A stretch of DNA of 24,741 nt from Actinomycetes bacterium (GCA_023426345.1 JAFAAX010000142.1:1-24741); one strand, 5' to 3'. Positions 6,643 through 14,958 are shown, counted from the first letter of the stretch. Numbers and translations: made by a program. The notes: generated by a model not told the origin, from the sequence alone.

Positions 6643-8406
6643 ATGAAGACCACCGCGCACGTCCCCCCCGCCCAGCCGTCGGGGATGCCCTTCGCCAAGT
6701 ACCGCCCGTTCCTGGACGCGAACCCCATCGACCTCCCCGACCGGCAGTGGCCCTCGAGGCGGATCACGAAGGCCCCCCGCTGGCTCTCCACCGATCTGCG
6801 CGACGGCAACCAGGCGCTCGTGGAGCCCATGGACCCGGCCCGCAAGCGCGCGATGTTCGATCTGCTGGTCCGCATGGGCTACAAGGAGATCGAGATCGGG
6901 TTCCCGGCGGCCTCGAGGGCGGACTTCGACTTCGTGCGCTCCCTCATCGACTCCGACGCCGTCCCCGACGACGTCACCGTCTCCGTCCTCACCCAGTCGC
7001 GCGAGGACCTTATCCAGCGCACGGTCGAGTCGATCGTCGGCTTCCCCCGCGCCACCGTCCACCTGTACAACGCGACGTCCCCGCTGTTCCGCCGCCTGGT
7101 GTTCCACGCGGACAGGCCCCAGACCGTCGACCTGGCGGTGACCGGCACGCAGGAGGTCATCGCCCACGCGGAGAAGCTGCTGGACGACGACACGGTGTTC
7201 GGCTACGAGTACTCCCCGGAGATCTTCATCGACACGGAGCCGGATTTCGCCCTGGAGATCTGCGAGGCCGTCATGGACGTCTGGCAGCCGGGCGAGGACC
7301 GCGAGATCGTCCTCAACCTGCCGGCCACCGTGGAGCGCGCCACGCCGAACGTCTACGCGGATCAGATCGAGTGGATGTCGCGCCACCTGTCCCGGCGCAG
7401 CCACATCGCCTTGTCCGTCCACCCCCACAACGACCGAGGCACGGGCGTGGCGTCGGCGGAGCTGGCCGTGCTGGCCGGCGCGGACCGCGTCGAGGGCTGC
7501 CTGCTGGGCCAGGGGGAGCGCACCGGCAACGTCGACCTGGTGACGCTGGGCCTCAACCTGTTCAGCCAGGGCATCGACCCGGGCATCGACTTCTCCGACA
7601 TCGACCGCATGCGGCGCACCGTCGAGCACTGCACCTCGATGGCGACGCCCCCGCGCGCCCCCTACGTCGGCGACCTGGTCTACACCTCGTTCTCCGGCTC
7701 CCACCAGGACGCCATCAAGAAGGGGTTCTCCGCCCGGAAGAGGGCCGTGGCGGAGGCCGGGGGGGACGAGGGCGCCGTCGCGTGGGAGCTGCCGTACCTG
7801 CCGATCGACCCCCACGACGTCGGCCGCTCCTACGAGGCCGTCGTGCGCGTGAACTCCCAGTCCGGCAAGGGCGGCGTCGCCTACCTCATGTCGACCGTCC
7901 ACCACTTGGAGCTGCCGCGGCGCCTCCAGATCGAGTTCTCCCGCCAGGTCCAGCGCCACACCGACCAGTTCGGCGGCGAGATCGACGCCGACGCGCTGTG
8001 GAGGATCTTCGCCGACGAGTATCTGCCGACCTCGGCGGCCGAGGGCCTCACCCCGTGGGGCCGCTTCGAGCTGGGGGCCACCCAGGTGTCCAGCCACGGC
8101 GACGACGAGCACGTCGACCTGCACGCCGTCCTGCGCGACCGCGGGGAGACCATCGAGATCGATGCGCAGGGCTCGGGCCCGATCGACGCCTTCGTGGGGG
8201 CGCTGGGCCAGTTCGAGGTCGACGTGCGGGTGCTGGACTACTCCGAGCACGCGATGAGCCAGGGACGCGACGCCCTGGCCGCGTCCTACGTCGAGGCCGC
8301 CGTCGACGGCCAGATCGTGTGGGGCGTCGGCATCGACCCGTCGATCGCGCGGGCCACCTACAAGGCGGTGATCTCCGCCGTCAACCGGGCGCTGCGCAGG
8401 GCGTGA
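6643..8406 (+). CDS. leuA: 2-isopropylmalate synthase
   Basis: 587-residue LeuA, the first committed enzyme of leucine synthesis (acetyl-CoA plus 2-oxoisovalerate to 2-isopropylmalate). The HMGL-like TIM-barrel has TDLRDGNQAL (residues 50-59, metal-binding Asp51) and HPHNDRGTG (260-268, metal-binding His260 and His262). The C-terminal part (about 430-587) is the LeuA regulatory domain, in line with leucine feedback inhibition; length matches the long actinobacterial form. I chose ATG 6643, giving MKTTAHVPPAQPSGMPFAKY, because this fits the family N-terminus. The frame is open from a TTG at 6586, but that lies inside the attenuator hairpin. The preceding leader peptide predicts transcriptional or translational attenuation by leucine. 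Confidence 0.96.
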   Translation: MKTTAHVPPAQPSGMPFAKYRPFLDANPIDLPDRQWPSRRITKAPRWLSTDLRDGNQALVEPMDPARKRAMFDLLVRMGYKEIEIGFPAASRADFDFVRSLIDSDAVPDDVTVSVLTQSREDLIQRTVESIVGFPRATVHLYNATSPLFRRLVFHADRPQTVDLAVTGTQEVIAHAEKLLDDDTVFGYEYSPEIFIDTEPDFALEICEAVMDVWQPGEDREIVLNLPATVERATPNVYADQIEWMSRHLSRRSHIALSVHPHNDRGTGVASAELAVLAGADRVEGCLLGQGERTGNVDLVTLGLNLFSQGIDPGIDFSDIDRMRRTVEHCTSMATPPRAPYVGDLVYTSFSGSHQDAIKKGFSARKRAVAEAGGDEGAVAWELPYLPIDPHDVGRSYEAVVRVNSQSGKGGVAYLMSTVHHLELPRRLQIEFSRQVQRHTDQFGGEIDADALWRIFADEYLPTSAAEGLTPWGRFELGATQVSSHGDDEHVDLHAVLRDRGETIEIDAQGSGPIDAFVGALGQFEVDVRVLDYSEHAMSQGRDALAASYVEAAVDGQIVWGVGIDPSIARATYKAVISAVNRALRRA

Positions 8407-8408
8407 GT

Positions 8409-8421
8409 GGGACAATGTCCC
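8409..8421 (+). promoter_or_regulatory. recO start region: -10-like box inside a short palindrome
   Basis: GGGAC (8409-8413) and GTCCC (8417-8421) are perfect inverted repeats around AAT. The element contains GACAAT (8411-8416), six bases before the recO GTG. It could be a leaderless promoter -10, a short hairpin between leuA and recO, or both. No ribosome binding site precedes recO. Confidence 0.4.
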
Positions 8422-8422
8422 C

Positions 8423-9232
8423 GTGCTGAGGACGTACCGGGATGAGGCGATCGTGCTGCGCACCCACAAGCTGGGTGAGGCCGACCGCATCATCACGCTG
8501 CTCACCCGCGACAACGGCCAGGTCCGTGCCGTCGCCAAGGGCGTGCGCAAGACGACGTCGAAGCTCGGGGCGCGCGTCGAGCCCTTCGGCGTCGTCGACG
8601 TCCAGCTCCACCGCGGGCGCACGCTCGACGTCATCACGCAGGCGGAGACCATCGCCGCCCACGGCCGTCTGATCGCCGACGACTACGACCTCTACACCGC
8701 GGCGACCGTCATGGTGGAGACCGCGGAGCGCCTGACGGCCGACTCCGCGGAGGGCTGCCACGCGCAGTACCTGCTGCTGGTCGGCGCGCTGTTCGCGATG
8801 TCCCATCGCCGCCACGCGCCCGTCCTGGTCCTCGACTCCTATCTGCTGCGGGCCCTGGCGATCGCCGGGTGGGCGCCCTCGTGCTACGACTGCGCGGTGT
8901 GCGGGGCGCAGGGCCCCCACCGCGCGTTCTCGATCCCCGAGGGCGGCGCCGTGTGCGAGCGCTGCCGCCCCGCGGGCTCGGCGGCCCCCGCGCCCGCGTC
9001 GATGTCCCTGATGGGGGATCTGCTCAGCGGCGACTGGACGCAGGCGGACCGCTCGGAGGCCCACTGCCGCGCGGAGGTGGCGGGCCTGGTCTCCGCCTAC
9101 ACGCAGTGGCACCTGGAGCGCCGCCTGCGCTCGCTCCCGGTCCTCGAGGACGCCCTGTCCGAGTCCTCCGCGCGCGCCGGCTCCCGGGTCCCGGCGTCGC
9201 CGGCCCCCGCACCGGCGGGGGCCACCCGATGA
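8423..9232 (+). CDS. recO: DNA repair protein RecO
   Basis: 269-residue RecO, the recombination mediator that works with RecR to load RecA at gaps and that anneals single strands. The N-terminal OB-fold begins YRDEAIVLRTHKLGEADRIITLLTRDNGQVRAVAKGVRK, the usual RecO signature. A zinc-binding cysteine cluster follows: Cys154, Cys157 and Cys160 (CYDCAVCG), then Cys178 and Cys181 (CERC). The C-terminus ends in an Ala/Pro-rich tail. The GTG at 8423 is the only sensible start and gives the canonical N-terminus. It lies 16 bp after leuA and overlaps uppS by four bases (ATGA), so recO-uppS are translationally coupled. Confidence 0.94.
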   Translation: MLRTYRDEAIVLRTHKLGEADRIITLLTRDNGQVRAVAKGVRKTTSKLGARVEPFGVVDVQLHRGRTLDVITQAETIAAHGRLIADDYDLYTAATVMVETAERLTADSAEGCHAQYLLLVGALFAMSHRRHAPVLVLDSYLLRALAIAGWAPSCYDCAVCGAQGPHRAFSIPEGGAVCERCRPAGSAAPAPASMSLMGDLLSGDWTQADRSEAHCRAEVAGLVSAYTQWHLERRLRSLPVLEDALSESSARAGSRVPASPAPAPAGATR

Positions 9233-10137
9233 GCGGGCCCGGCCCCGCGGGGACGCCCTCGTCGATGAGGGACGAGGGCGGCCCGCCCTCCCGCACCGCG
9301 CCGCCGGCCCGGCCCACCCCCATGGACCGCGCCCCGGCCGACCCGTCTGCCTGGCTGGTGGGGCCGGGCGCCCCGGACCGGCCGGCCCCCGCCTTCGGGA
9401 GGGGGGAGGTCCCCGCCCATGTGGCCCTGGTGATGGACGGCAACGGACGGTGGGCGAACGCGCGGGGGCTGGCCCGCACAGAGGGGCACCGGGCGGGGGA
9501 GTACGCGCTGATGGACACCATCGCCGGCGCGATCGACGCGGGCGTGCGGTACCTGTCGGTCTACACGTTCTCGACGGAGAACTGGAGGCGCTCGCCCGCC
9601 GAGGTGCGCTTCATCATGGGCTACGCCTCGGGGGTGCTGGCCCGGCGCACCCCGCAGCTCGCCGAGTGGGGGGTGCGGGTGCGGTGGTCGGGCCGTAGCC
9701 CTCGGCTGTGGAAGTCCGTCATCCATGCCCTGCAGCGCGCCGAGGATGCCACACGCGGCAACGCGACGCTGGACCTCGTCATGTGCGTGAACTACGGGGG
9801 GCGCGCCGAGATCGCGGACACCGCCCGCGCCCTGGCCCGCGAGGTCGCCGAGGGGAGGCTCTCCCCGGAGGGCATCACGGAGCGCGCCTTCGCCCGCCAC
9901 CTCTACCTGCCCGACGTCCCCGACGTCGATCTCATGGTGCGCACCTCGGGGGAGAAGCGCCTGTCGAACTACCTCCTGTGGGAGATGGCCTACGCGGAGA
10001 TGATGTTCGTCGACACTCCGTGGCCCGCGTTCGACCGGGAGGAGCTGTGGGACTGCCTGCTGGAGTACGCGGGGCGGGACCGCCGCTTCGGGGGCGCCGT
10101 CGACCGGGCCTCGGATCCGGGGCGTCCCCCGCAGTGA
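9229..10137 (+). CDS. uppS: Isoprenyl transferase (cis-polyprenyl diphosphate synthase, UppS-like)
   Basis: 302-residue cis-prenyltransferase that builds the long-chain polyprenyl diphosphate carrier for peptidoglycan and other envelope polymers. Catalytic Asp70 is in VALVMDGNGRWA; YTFSTENWRRS and the C-terminal RTSGEKRLSNYLLWEMAYAE motif complete the family pattern. Product chain length (C50 or C55) cannot be read from sequence. The first 60 residues are a Pro/Gly/Ala-rich extension with no family similarity. ATG 9229 overlaps the recO stop, but ATGs at 9265 and 9322 are in frame and could be the true start. The DNA of this extension contains an 8-bp perfect inverted repeat (9256-9263 with 9271-9278). 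Confidence 0.94.
   Translation: MSGPGPAGTPSSMRDEGGPPSRTAPPARPTPMDRAPADPSAWLVGPGAPDRPAPAFGRGEVPAHVALVMDGNGRWANARGLARTEGHRAGEYALMDTIAGAIDAGVRYLSVYTFSTENWRRSPAEVRFIMGYASGVLARRTPQLAEWGVRVRWSGRSPRLWKSVIHALQRAEDATRGNATLDLVMCVNYGGRAEIADTARALAREVAEGRLSPEGITERAFARHLYLPDVPDVDLMVRTSGEKRLSNYLLWEMAYAEMMFVDTPWPAFDREELWDCLLEYAGRDRRFGGAVDRASDPGRPPQ
9256..9278. repeat. Inverted repeat in the uppS N-terminal extension
   Basis: CCCTCGTC (9256-9263) pairs with GACGAGGG (9271-9278) around a 7-bp loop that contains the alternative ATG at 9265. GACGAGGGCGGCCC (9271-9284) recurs at 24699-24712. Confidence 0.5.
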
Positions 10138-10147
10138 CGAGGGCGGC
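10130..10147. repeat. 18-bp repeat copy 1 (end of uppS)
   Basis: CGCAGTGACGAGGGCGGC spans the uppS stop codon and is identical to 24693-24710. The preceding seven bases (CGTCCCC) also match, with one extra base between them in the second copy. Confidence 0.55.
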
Positions 10148-10200
10148 GCGCATCAGGGCGACGGCGCGCTGCCCGAGTGAGGATCTCGCGGGCGTCCTCG

Positions 10201-10752
10201 TCAATTCGAGACGAGCGGAGACGGCGGGACGGCGGCGGCGTCCGCGGACCCGGCGTCCGCGGGGCCGGAGGAGCGGCGCCGCCGCCGGCGGACCGTCAGC
10301 GCGATCCCTGCGGCCAGGACCGCCAGGACCAGCCACGCCCACGGGCTTCCGGCGACCGCGCCCAGGACGGCGGCCCACACGGCCAGCATGCCGGCGCCGT
10401 ACATGAGCGCCCACGCCACGCACCCGGGGATCATGCACAGCGTGTAGGTCCTCCACTTCATGCGGACCACGCCCGAGCCGGCGTTGACGGCGGTCTGGAT
10501 GCCGACGGTGAGGAAGCACAGGGGGATGATGAGGAGGCCCCACCGGTCCAGCAGCGCGGCGCCCTTGAGGGGGACGGGGCCGGAGAACCAGTCGGCCAGC
10601 TTCCCCCGCCAGCCGTCGCGGCCGGCCCCGTGGAGGACTCCGGCCGCTGCGGCGCGGCCCAGCCAGTAGGTGCCCTGCGCGCGGGGGAAGACGACGCAGA
10701 AGAGGAAGAGGAACAGGGGGAGGCCGGAGGAGGCCCAGTCCGGAGTCGGCAC
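10201..10752 (-). CDS. DedA-like (SNARE-associated/VTT domain) membrane protein
   Basis: 183-residue membrane protein. After a hydrophobic N-terminus it shows WGLLIIPLCFLTVGIQTAVNAGSGVVRMKWRTYTLCMIPG, which resembles the re-entrant core of DedA/VTT proteins (a G-rich loop followed by an Arg and a PG turn), then two further membrane segments and a basic tail RRRRRR. DedA proteins act in envelope homeostasis and lipid-carrier flipping; UppP-independent undecaprenyl phosphate recycling is known for some members, which makes the location opposite uppS interesting but not proof. I chose GTG 10752 because GGAAGGA lies seven bases upstream; a TTG further upstream would lie inside that ribosome site. 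It has its own -10 TAGGCT (10801-10796) after lacI. Confidence 0.72.
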   Translation of the reverse strand: MPTPDWASSGLPLFLFLFCVVFPRAQGTYWLGRAAAAGVLHGAGRDGWRGKLADWFSGPVPLKGAALLDRWGLLIIPLCFLTVGIQTAVNAGSGVVRMKWRTYTLCMIPGCVAWALMYGAGMLAVWAAVLGAVAGSPWAWLVLAVLAAGIALTVRRRRRRSSGPADAGSADAAAVPPSPLVSN

Positions 10753-10795
10753 GGCGGATCCTTCCAAACGGTGGCGGAGATCGGGGTCGCGGTCC

Positions 10796-10801
10796 AGCCT
10801 A
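10796..10801 (-). promoter_or_regulatory. -10 box of the DedA-like gene
   Basis: TAGGCT on the minus strand, 43 bp before the GTG start at 10752. It matches the -10 form seen repeatedly here. No good -35 is visible. Confidence 0.4.
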
Positions 10802-10814
10802 AGGGGTCCGGATG

Positions 10815-10839
10815 CTGACGCGCCGCGACGCGGTGTCAG
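10815..10839 (-). terminator. Hairpin at the 3' end of the LacI-family gene
   Basis: CTGAC (10815-10819) pairs with GTCAG (10835-10839), and CCGC (10823-10826) pairs with GCGG (10830-10833) inside it, giving an interrupted stem that includes the regulator's stop codon. No T-tract follows. Confidence 0.4.
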
Positions 10840-11870
10840 GAAACGGCGGGCGCGGGCGCGGGCGCGGCCCGGCCCGTCGAGCCGCGCACGACCAGATCCG
10901 GGGTGTAGACGAAGGACCCGGGATGGGGATCGTCCCCGCCCACCGTCTGGAGCAGCGCCGCCACCGCCGCCCGGGTGATCGCCTGGACGGGTTGGCGGAT
11001 CGTCGTCAGCGGCGGGTTCAGGTGGTCCATCAGCCGCGAGTCGTCGAACCCGATGACCGAGAGGTCCTCGGGCACGCGCCGGCCCATCGCGCGCAGCGTG
11101 CGGATGGCGCCCAGAGCCTGCAGGTCGGACCCGGCGACGATGGCCGTCACGCCGCGCTCGACCAGGGAGGCCGTCGCGGCCGCGGCGGCCTCGTAGGTGT
11201 AGAAGGTCTCGACGATGATCGGGTGCTCCTCGCCGAAGGCGTCGCGCATGACGTCGCGGAACGCGTCGGCCTTGCGGCGGGCGGGGACGATGTGGGTCTG
11301 CCCGCCGAGCAGGGCGATGCGGGTGTGCCCGAGTTCGCGCAGGTGGTGGACGGCGACCCGGATGCCCAGGCCGTCCCCGGTGGAGAAGTCGGGCGCGGCG
11401 ATCTCCTCGCGCGCGCCGTTGATCGTGACGAAGGGGACGGCGCTGTCCGTGAGATGCGCATAGCGGCCCGTGTCCGCGAGGTAGTCAGCGTGCCGGCCGG
11501 ACACGAAGACCAGGCCCGAGGCCCCCTGGCGCAGGAGCAGCTGGACGTAGCCGTCCTCCGAGGTTCCGCCGGGGGTCTGGGAGCAGATCAGCGGGATCGC
11601 GCCCGAGCGGGAGATCTCGGTCTGGATCTCGTGGGCGTAGGCCGCGAAGATGGGGTTGACCAGCTCGGGGGTGATGACGCCGATGACCGGCGTCGAGGAG
11701 GCGCTCGGGGTGACGGGGCGTTCGTAGCCCAAGGAGTCGATGGCGACCAGGACGCGGTGGCGGGTCTGGTCGGAGACGGGCCCGGTGCCGTTGACCACGC
11801 GGGACACCGTCGCCATCGAGACGTGCGCGTGCTCGGCGATGTCCGCCATGCGGGTGCGCTGCCTCGCCAT
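10836..11870 (-). CDS. LacI-family transcriptional regulator (likely repressor of the adjacent sugar ABC operon)
   Basis: 344-residue LacI/GalR regulator. The N-terminal helix-turn-helix and hinge are MADIAEHAHVSMATVSRVVNGTGPVSDQTRHRV (residues 8-40), followed by the periplasmic-binding-protein-like effector domain (PVIGVITPELVNPIFAAYAHEI onward, and VIGFDDSRLMDHLNPPLTTIRQP near the end). ATG 11870 is preceded by GGAGG; the frame stays open far upstream, but only this start gives the family N-terminus. The gene is divergent from a maltose-type importer, and a perfect 16-bp palindrome of LacI-operator form lies between them over both predicted promoters. Repression of the importer and of itself is the natural inference, with a sugar as inducer. 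A MalR role is likely but not proven. Confidence 0.9.
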   Translation of the reverse strand: MARQRTRMADIAEHAHVSMATVSRVVNGTGPVSDQTRHRVLVAIDSLGYERPVTPSASSTPVIGVITPELVNPIFAAYAHEIQTEISRSGAIPLICSQTPGGTSEDGYVQLLLRQGASGLVFVSGRHADYLADTGRYAHLTDSAVPFVTINGAREEIAAPDFSTGDGLGIRVAVHHLRELGHTRIALLGGQTHIVPARRKADAFRDVMRDAFGEEHPIIVETFYTYEAAAAATASLVERGVTAIVAGSDLQALGAIRTLRAMGRRVPEDLSVIGFDDSRLMDHLNPPLTTIRQPVQAITRAAVAALLQTVGGDDPHPGSFVYTPDLVVRGSTGRAAPAPAPAVS

Positions 11871-11906
11871 TGGAGCCTCCGTGGATCGGGTCGGGAAACA
11901 CTGCCA

Positions 11907-11934
11907 AATGTAACACCGAAGGAAGGTGCTGCAA
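11907..11934 (-). promoter_or_regulatory. Predicted promoter of the LacI-family gene
   Basis: On the minus strand, -35 TTGCAG (11934-11929) lies within the palindromic operator and -10 TACATT (11912-11907) follows after 16 bp. This arrangement predicts autorepression. Confidence 0.5.
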
Positions 11935-11944
11935 GTACTTGCAG
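11929..11944. promoter_or_regulatory. 16-bp perfect palindromic LacI-type operator
   Basis: CTGCAAGTACTTGCAG is a perfect palindrome with no central gap. Its CTTGCA/TGCAAG half-sites resemble operators of maltose repressors (MalR) of Gram-positive bacteria. Each end supplies a TTGCAG that can serve as a -35 for one of the two divergent promoters. Confidence 0.8.
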
Positions 11945-11968
11945 AAAACGGAGGCGTCGGCTTACAGT
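11939..11968 (+). promoter_or_regulatory. Predicted promoter of the sugar ABC operon
   Basis: -35 TTGCAG (11939-11944, inside the operator) and -10 TACAGT (11963-11968) are separated by 18 bp. The untranslated leader would be about 75 nt, ending in AGGAG five bases before the binding-protein ATG. Confidence 0.55.
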
Positions 11969-12050
11969 AACGATGCACATCCCGTCGCGTCGCCGCGGCG
12001 CCCGTCCGGCTGGGACGACGGCGGTGGGACCATCTCACACAGGAGTTGAC

Positions 12051-13298
12051 ATGCGAAGAGGCATTGCTGCGCTGGGCGCCCTGGCGCTCGCGTCCACGCT
12101 GGCCGCCTGCGGCGGCGCCGACAGTGCAGGATCCGACCAGTCCGGCGACGCGCAGTCGGACGCCACGCAATCCGGGAGCGCCTCGTCCGTCGGCACGCTC
12201 ACGATCTGGGCCGACGACACCCGCTATTCCCAGATGCAGGAACTCGCCCAGGACTTCACGGCCCAGACCCAGGTCGACGTCTCCGTGGTCCAGAAGTCCA
12301 CCGACACCATGGACCAGGACTTCCTCACCCAGGTCCCCACCGGCAACGGGCCGGACATCATCGTCATGGCCCATGACAAGCTCGGCGCCTTCGTCACCAA
12401 CGGCGTCGTCGGCACCGTCGACCTGGGATCGGCGGCGTCGGAGTTCTCCTCCTCCGCCGTTCAGGCCGTCACCTACGACGGACAGACCTACGGCGTGCCC
12501 TACGCCATCGAGTCCGTGGCCCTGGTGCGCAACAACGCCCTCACCCAGGACACGCCCGCGACCTTCGATGACATGATCGCCTCCGGCACTGCGGCCGGCG
12601 CCCAGTACCCGTTCATCATCCAGACGACGGACCAGGGCGATCCCTACCACTTCTACCCGTTCCAGACGTCGTTCGGCGCCCCGGTGTTCACCCAGGACGC
12701 CGACGGCTCCTACACCTCCGAGCTCGCGCTCGGCGGCGACGGAGGCGCGGCCTACGCCCAGTGGCTCGCCGACCAGGGCGCGGCCGGGACCCTGGATGTC
12801 TCCATCACCGCTGACATCGCCAAGCAGCAGTTCCTTGACGGCAATGCCGCCTACACGATCACCGGCCCGTGGAACGTCACGGCCTTCCGCGAGGCGGGCA
12901 TGGACGTCTCCGTCCTGCCTCTGCCCCAGGCGGGGCCGGAGACGGCCCAGCCGTTCGTCGGCGTCCAGGTGTTCTTCCCGTCCGCCAAGACGCAGAACGA
13001 GCTGCTGGTCAACAAGTTCTTCCAGTACATCGAGGACCCGGCCGTCCAACTCAAGCTCTACGAGCTGGGCGGACGCGTCCCCGCCATGCCGTCGGTCGCG
13101 GACAAGATCGACGATCCCGACATCAAGGGCTTCGCGGAGGTCGCCGGTTCCGGCGTCCCGATGCCGGCGATCCCCGAGATGAACGCCGTGTGGAACTTCT
13201 GGGGCGTCACTGAGGCCAACATCATCTCCGGCAAGGAGGCGCCCGCCGAGGGCTGGTCGACGATGGTCGACAACATCCAGAAGGCCATCGGGCAGTGA
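12051..13298 (+). CDS. malE: Maltose/maltodextrin-type ABC transporter substrate-binding lipoprotein
   Basis: 415-residue extracellular solute-binding protein, family 1. It has a lipoprotein signal peptide with lipobox LAAC and Cys20 as the lipidated residue, then a Ser/Asp/Gln-rich linker to about residue 47. The mature part begins TLTIWADDTRYSQMQELAQDF and contains VPTGNGPDIIVMAHDKLGAF, YGVPYAIESVALVRN and YTITGPWNVTAFREAGMDVSVLPLP, all typical of maltodextrin-binding proteins. AGGAG lies five bases before the ATG. First gene of the operon with two permeases; a GC-rich 52-bp gap follows, as expected when binding protein is made in excess. The sugar is inferred from family and from the MalR-like operator, not shown directly. 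Confidence 0.9.
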   Translation: MRRGIAALGALALASTLAACGGADSAGSDQSGDAQSDATQSGSASSVGTLTIWADDTRYSQMQELAQDFTAQTQVDVSVVQKSTDTMDQDFLTQVPTGNGPDIIVMAHDKLGAFVTNGVVGTVDLGSAASEFSSSAVQAVTYDGQTYGVPYAIESVALVRNNALTQDTPATFDDMIASGTAAGAQYPFIIQTTDQGDPYHFYPFQTSFGAPVFTQDADGSYTSELALGGDGGAAYAQWLADQGAAGTLDVSITADIAKQQFLDGNAAYTITGPWNVTAFREAGMDVSVLPLPQAGPETAQPFVGVQVFFPSAKTQNELLVNKFFQYIEDPAVQLKLYELGGRVPAMPSVADKIDDPDIKGFAEVAGSGVPMPAIPEMNAVWNFWGVTEANIISGKEAPAEGWSTMVDNIQKAIGQ

Positions 13299-13350
13299 GC
13301 CCACCGCGGGCCGTCGCGAACCGGGCAGAGCCGCGGGGAGGAACACGCAG

Positions 13351-14958
13351 ATGCCATCGACCGTGAACGCGCAGGGGGCGGGGACCGAGGGAGCGACCTA
13401 CCGGCCCTCCCACGCCCGGGACGTCCGCCGTCCCGGCTTCCTCCTCAAACTGATCCTCATGATGCTCGTCGACGCCCTGGGCGTCTACGGCGTCGTCACC
13501 GCCGCCCTGGTCCGTTCCTGGGTGTTCGTCGCCGTGCTGGTCGTCCTGCTGGCCGTCGTCAACTACGTGTACTTCTCCTCGCGGATGGTCCCGGCGAAGT
13601 ACCTGGTCCCAGGGCTGGTCTTCCTGCTCATCTACCAGGTCTTCGTGATGGGCTACACGGGCTATGTCTCGTTCACGAACTACGGGCAGAGCCACAACTC
13701 CACGCAGGCGGACGCGGTGAGCGCGATCCTCATGCAGAACGAGAAGCGCGTGGACGGCGCCCCGACCGTTCCGGTCGCGGTCGTCGAGAGGGACGGCGAG
13801 CTGGGCCTGGCGGTGGAGGACCCCGACACGGGCGCCGTGTCGGTGGGCACCGCGAATGCCCCGCTGGAGCCGGCCCCCGACGCCGCCACCGGCACGCTGG
13901 GCATCACGGACGTCCCGGGGTGGACCGTCCTGTCGTTCGCGGAACTGGCCCAACGCCAGAGCGAGGTCGCCGGACTCACGGTCCCCGTCTCGGAGGACGC
14001 CGCCGACGGCTACTACGTGACGACCGACGGCTCCCAGGGCTACCTGGCCAGGTCGGTGTTCGCCTATGACGCGGACAACCAGACGATGACGAACTCCGAG
14101 ACGGGCGTCGTCTATCGGGCGGCGGACGACGGATTCTTCCGCGCCGCCGACGGCACGGCTCTCACCCCCGGCTGGCGTGTGTTCGTCGGCGTGAAGAACT
14201 ACGCGAACATGCTGACCGGCGACGACCTGGCGGGACCCTTTTTCCACGCGTTGCTGTGGTCCTTCGTCTTCGCCTTCGGCTCCGTGCTCACCACCTTCGC
14301 GCTCGGGCTGTTCCTGGCCCTCGTCTTCTCCGACCAGCGCGTGCGCGGGCGCAGGGTCTACCAGTCCCTGCTGATCCTGCCCTACGCCTTCCCCGCGTTC
14401 CTGGCGACGCTGGTGTGGAAGGGGATGCTCAATGAGAAGTTCGGATTCGTCAACCAGGTGATCCTGGGATGGCTGCCCGACCACTCGATCCCCTGGCTCA
14501 CCGACGGGACGCTGGCCAAGATCGCGATCCTCGGCGTCAATCTGTGGCTCGGCTTCCCCTACATGTTCCTCGTGTCGCTGGGCGCGCTGCAGTCCCTGCC
14601 CGCCGACGTCCTGGAGGCCGCGAAGATCGACGGCGCGGGTCCTTTGCGCACCGTCTTCTCGGTCAAGCTGCCGCTCGTCCTGCAGTCCACGGTGCCGCTG
14701 CTGATCTCCTCCTTCGCCTTCAACTTCAACAACTTCTCCCTGATCTACATGCTGACCGGGGGCGGGCCGAACTATCCCGGACTGTCGGTGCCCGTCGGAG
14801 AGACGGACATCCTCATCTCGATGGTGTACAAGATCGCCTTCGACCGCGGCGGCACGGACTACGGCCTGGCCTCGGCGATGTCGATCGTCATCTTCCTCGT
14901 CGTCGGGCTGATCTCGTGGGTCGGCTTCCGGCGGACCAAGAGCCTGGAGGAACTGTGA
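13351..14958 (+). CDS. malF: Maltose-type ABC transporter permease, MalF-like
   Basis: 535-residue inner permease subunit. Membrane segments near the N-terminus are followed by a large extracytoplasmic insertion (roughly residues 110-290, rich in Asp, Thr and Gly), matching the P2 loop that makes MalF larger than most permeases. The C-terminal transport core carries the EAA coupling motif EAAKIDGAGPLRTVFSVKLPL (about residues 427-447), which docks to the ATPase. GGAGG lies nine bases before the ATG. It overlaps the next gene (GTGA), so the two permeases are coupled, as for a MalF-MalG heterodimer. No ATPase gene is in the cluster. Confidence 0.92.
   Translation: MPSTVNAQGAGTEGATYRPSHARDVRRPGFLLKLILMMLVDALGVYGVVTAALVRSWVFVAVLVVLLAVVNYVYFSSRMVPAKYLVPGLVFLLIYQVFVMGYTGYVSFTNYGQSHNSTQADAVSAILMQNEKRVDGAPTVPVAVVERDGELGLAVEDPDTGAVSVGTANAPLEPAPDAATGTLGITDVPGWTVLSFAELAQRQSEVAGLTVPVSEDAADGYYVTTDGSQGYLARSVFAYDADNQTMTNSETGVVYRAADDGFFRAADGTALTPGWRVFVGVKNYANMLTGDDLAGPFFHALLWSFVFAFGSVLTTFALGLFLALVFSDQRVRGRRVYQSLLILPYAFPAFLATLVWKGMLNEKFGFVNQVILGWLPDHSIPWLTDGTLAKIAILGVNLWLGFPYMFLVSLGALQSLPADVLEAAKIDGAGPLRTVFSVKLPLVLQSTVPLLISSFAFNFNNFSLIYMLTGGGPNYPGLSVPVGETDILISMVYKIAFDRGGTDYGLASAMSIVIFLVVGLISWVGFRRTKSLEEL

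Noticed and set aside
11871..13346. N-terminal extension of the LacI-family frame across the binding-protein gene
   Set aside because: The helix-turn-helix begins right after ATG 11870, which has GGAGG upstream; the rest is antisense to malE and crosses the promoter region.
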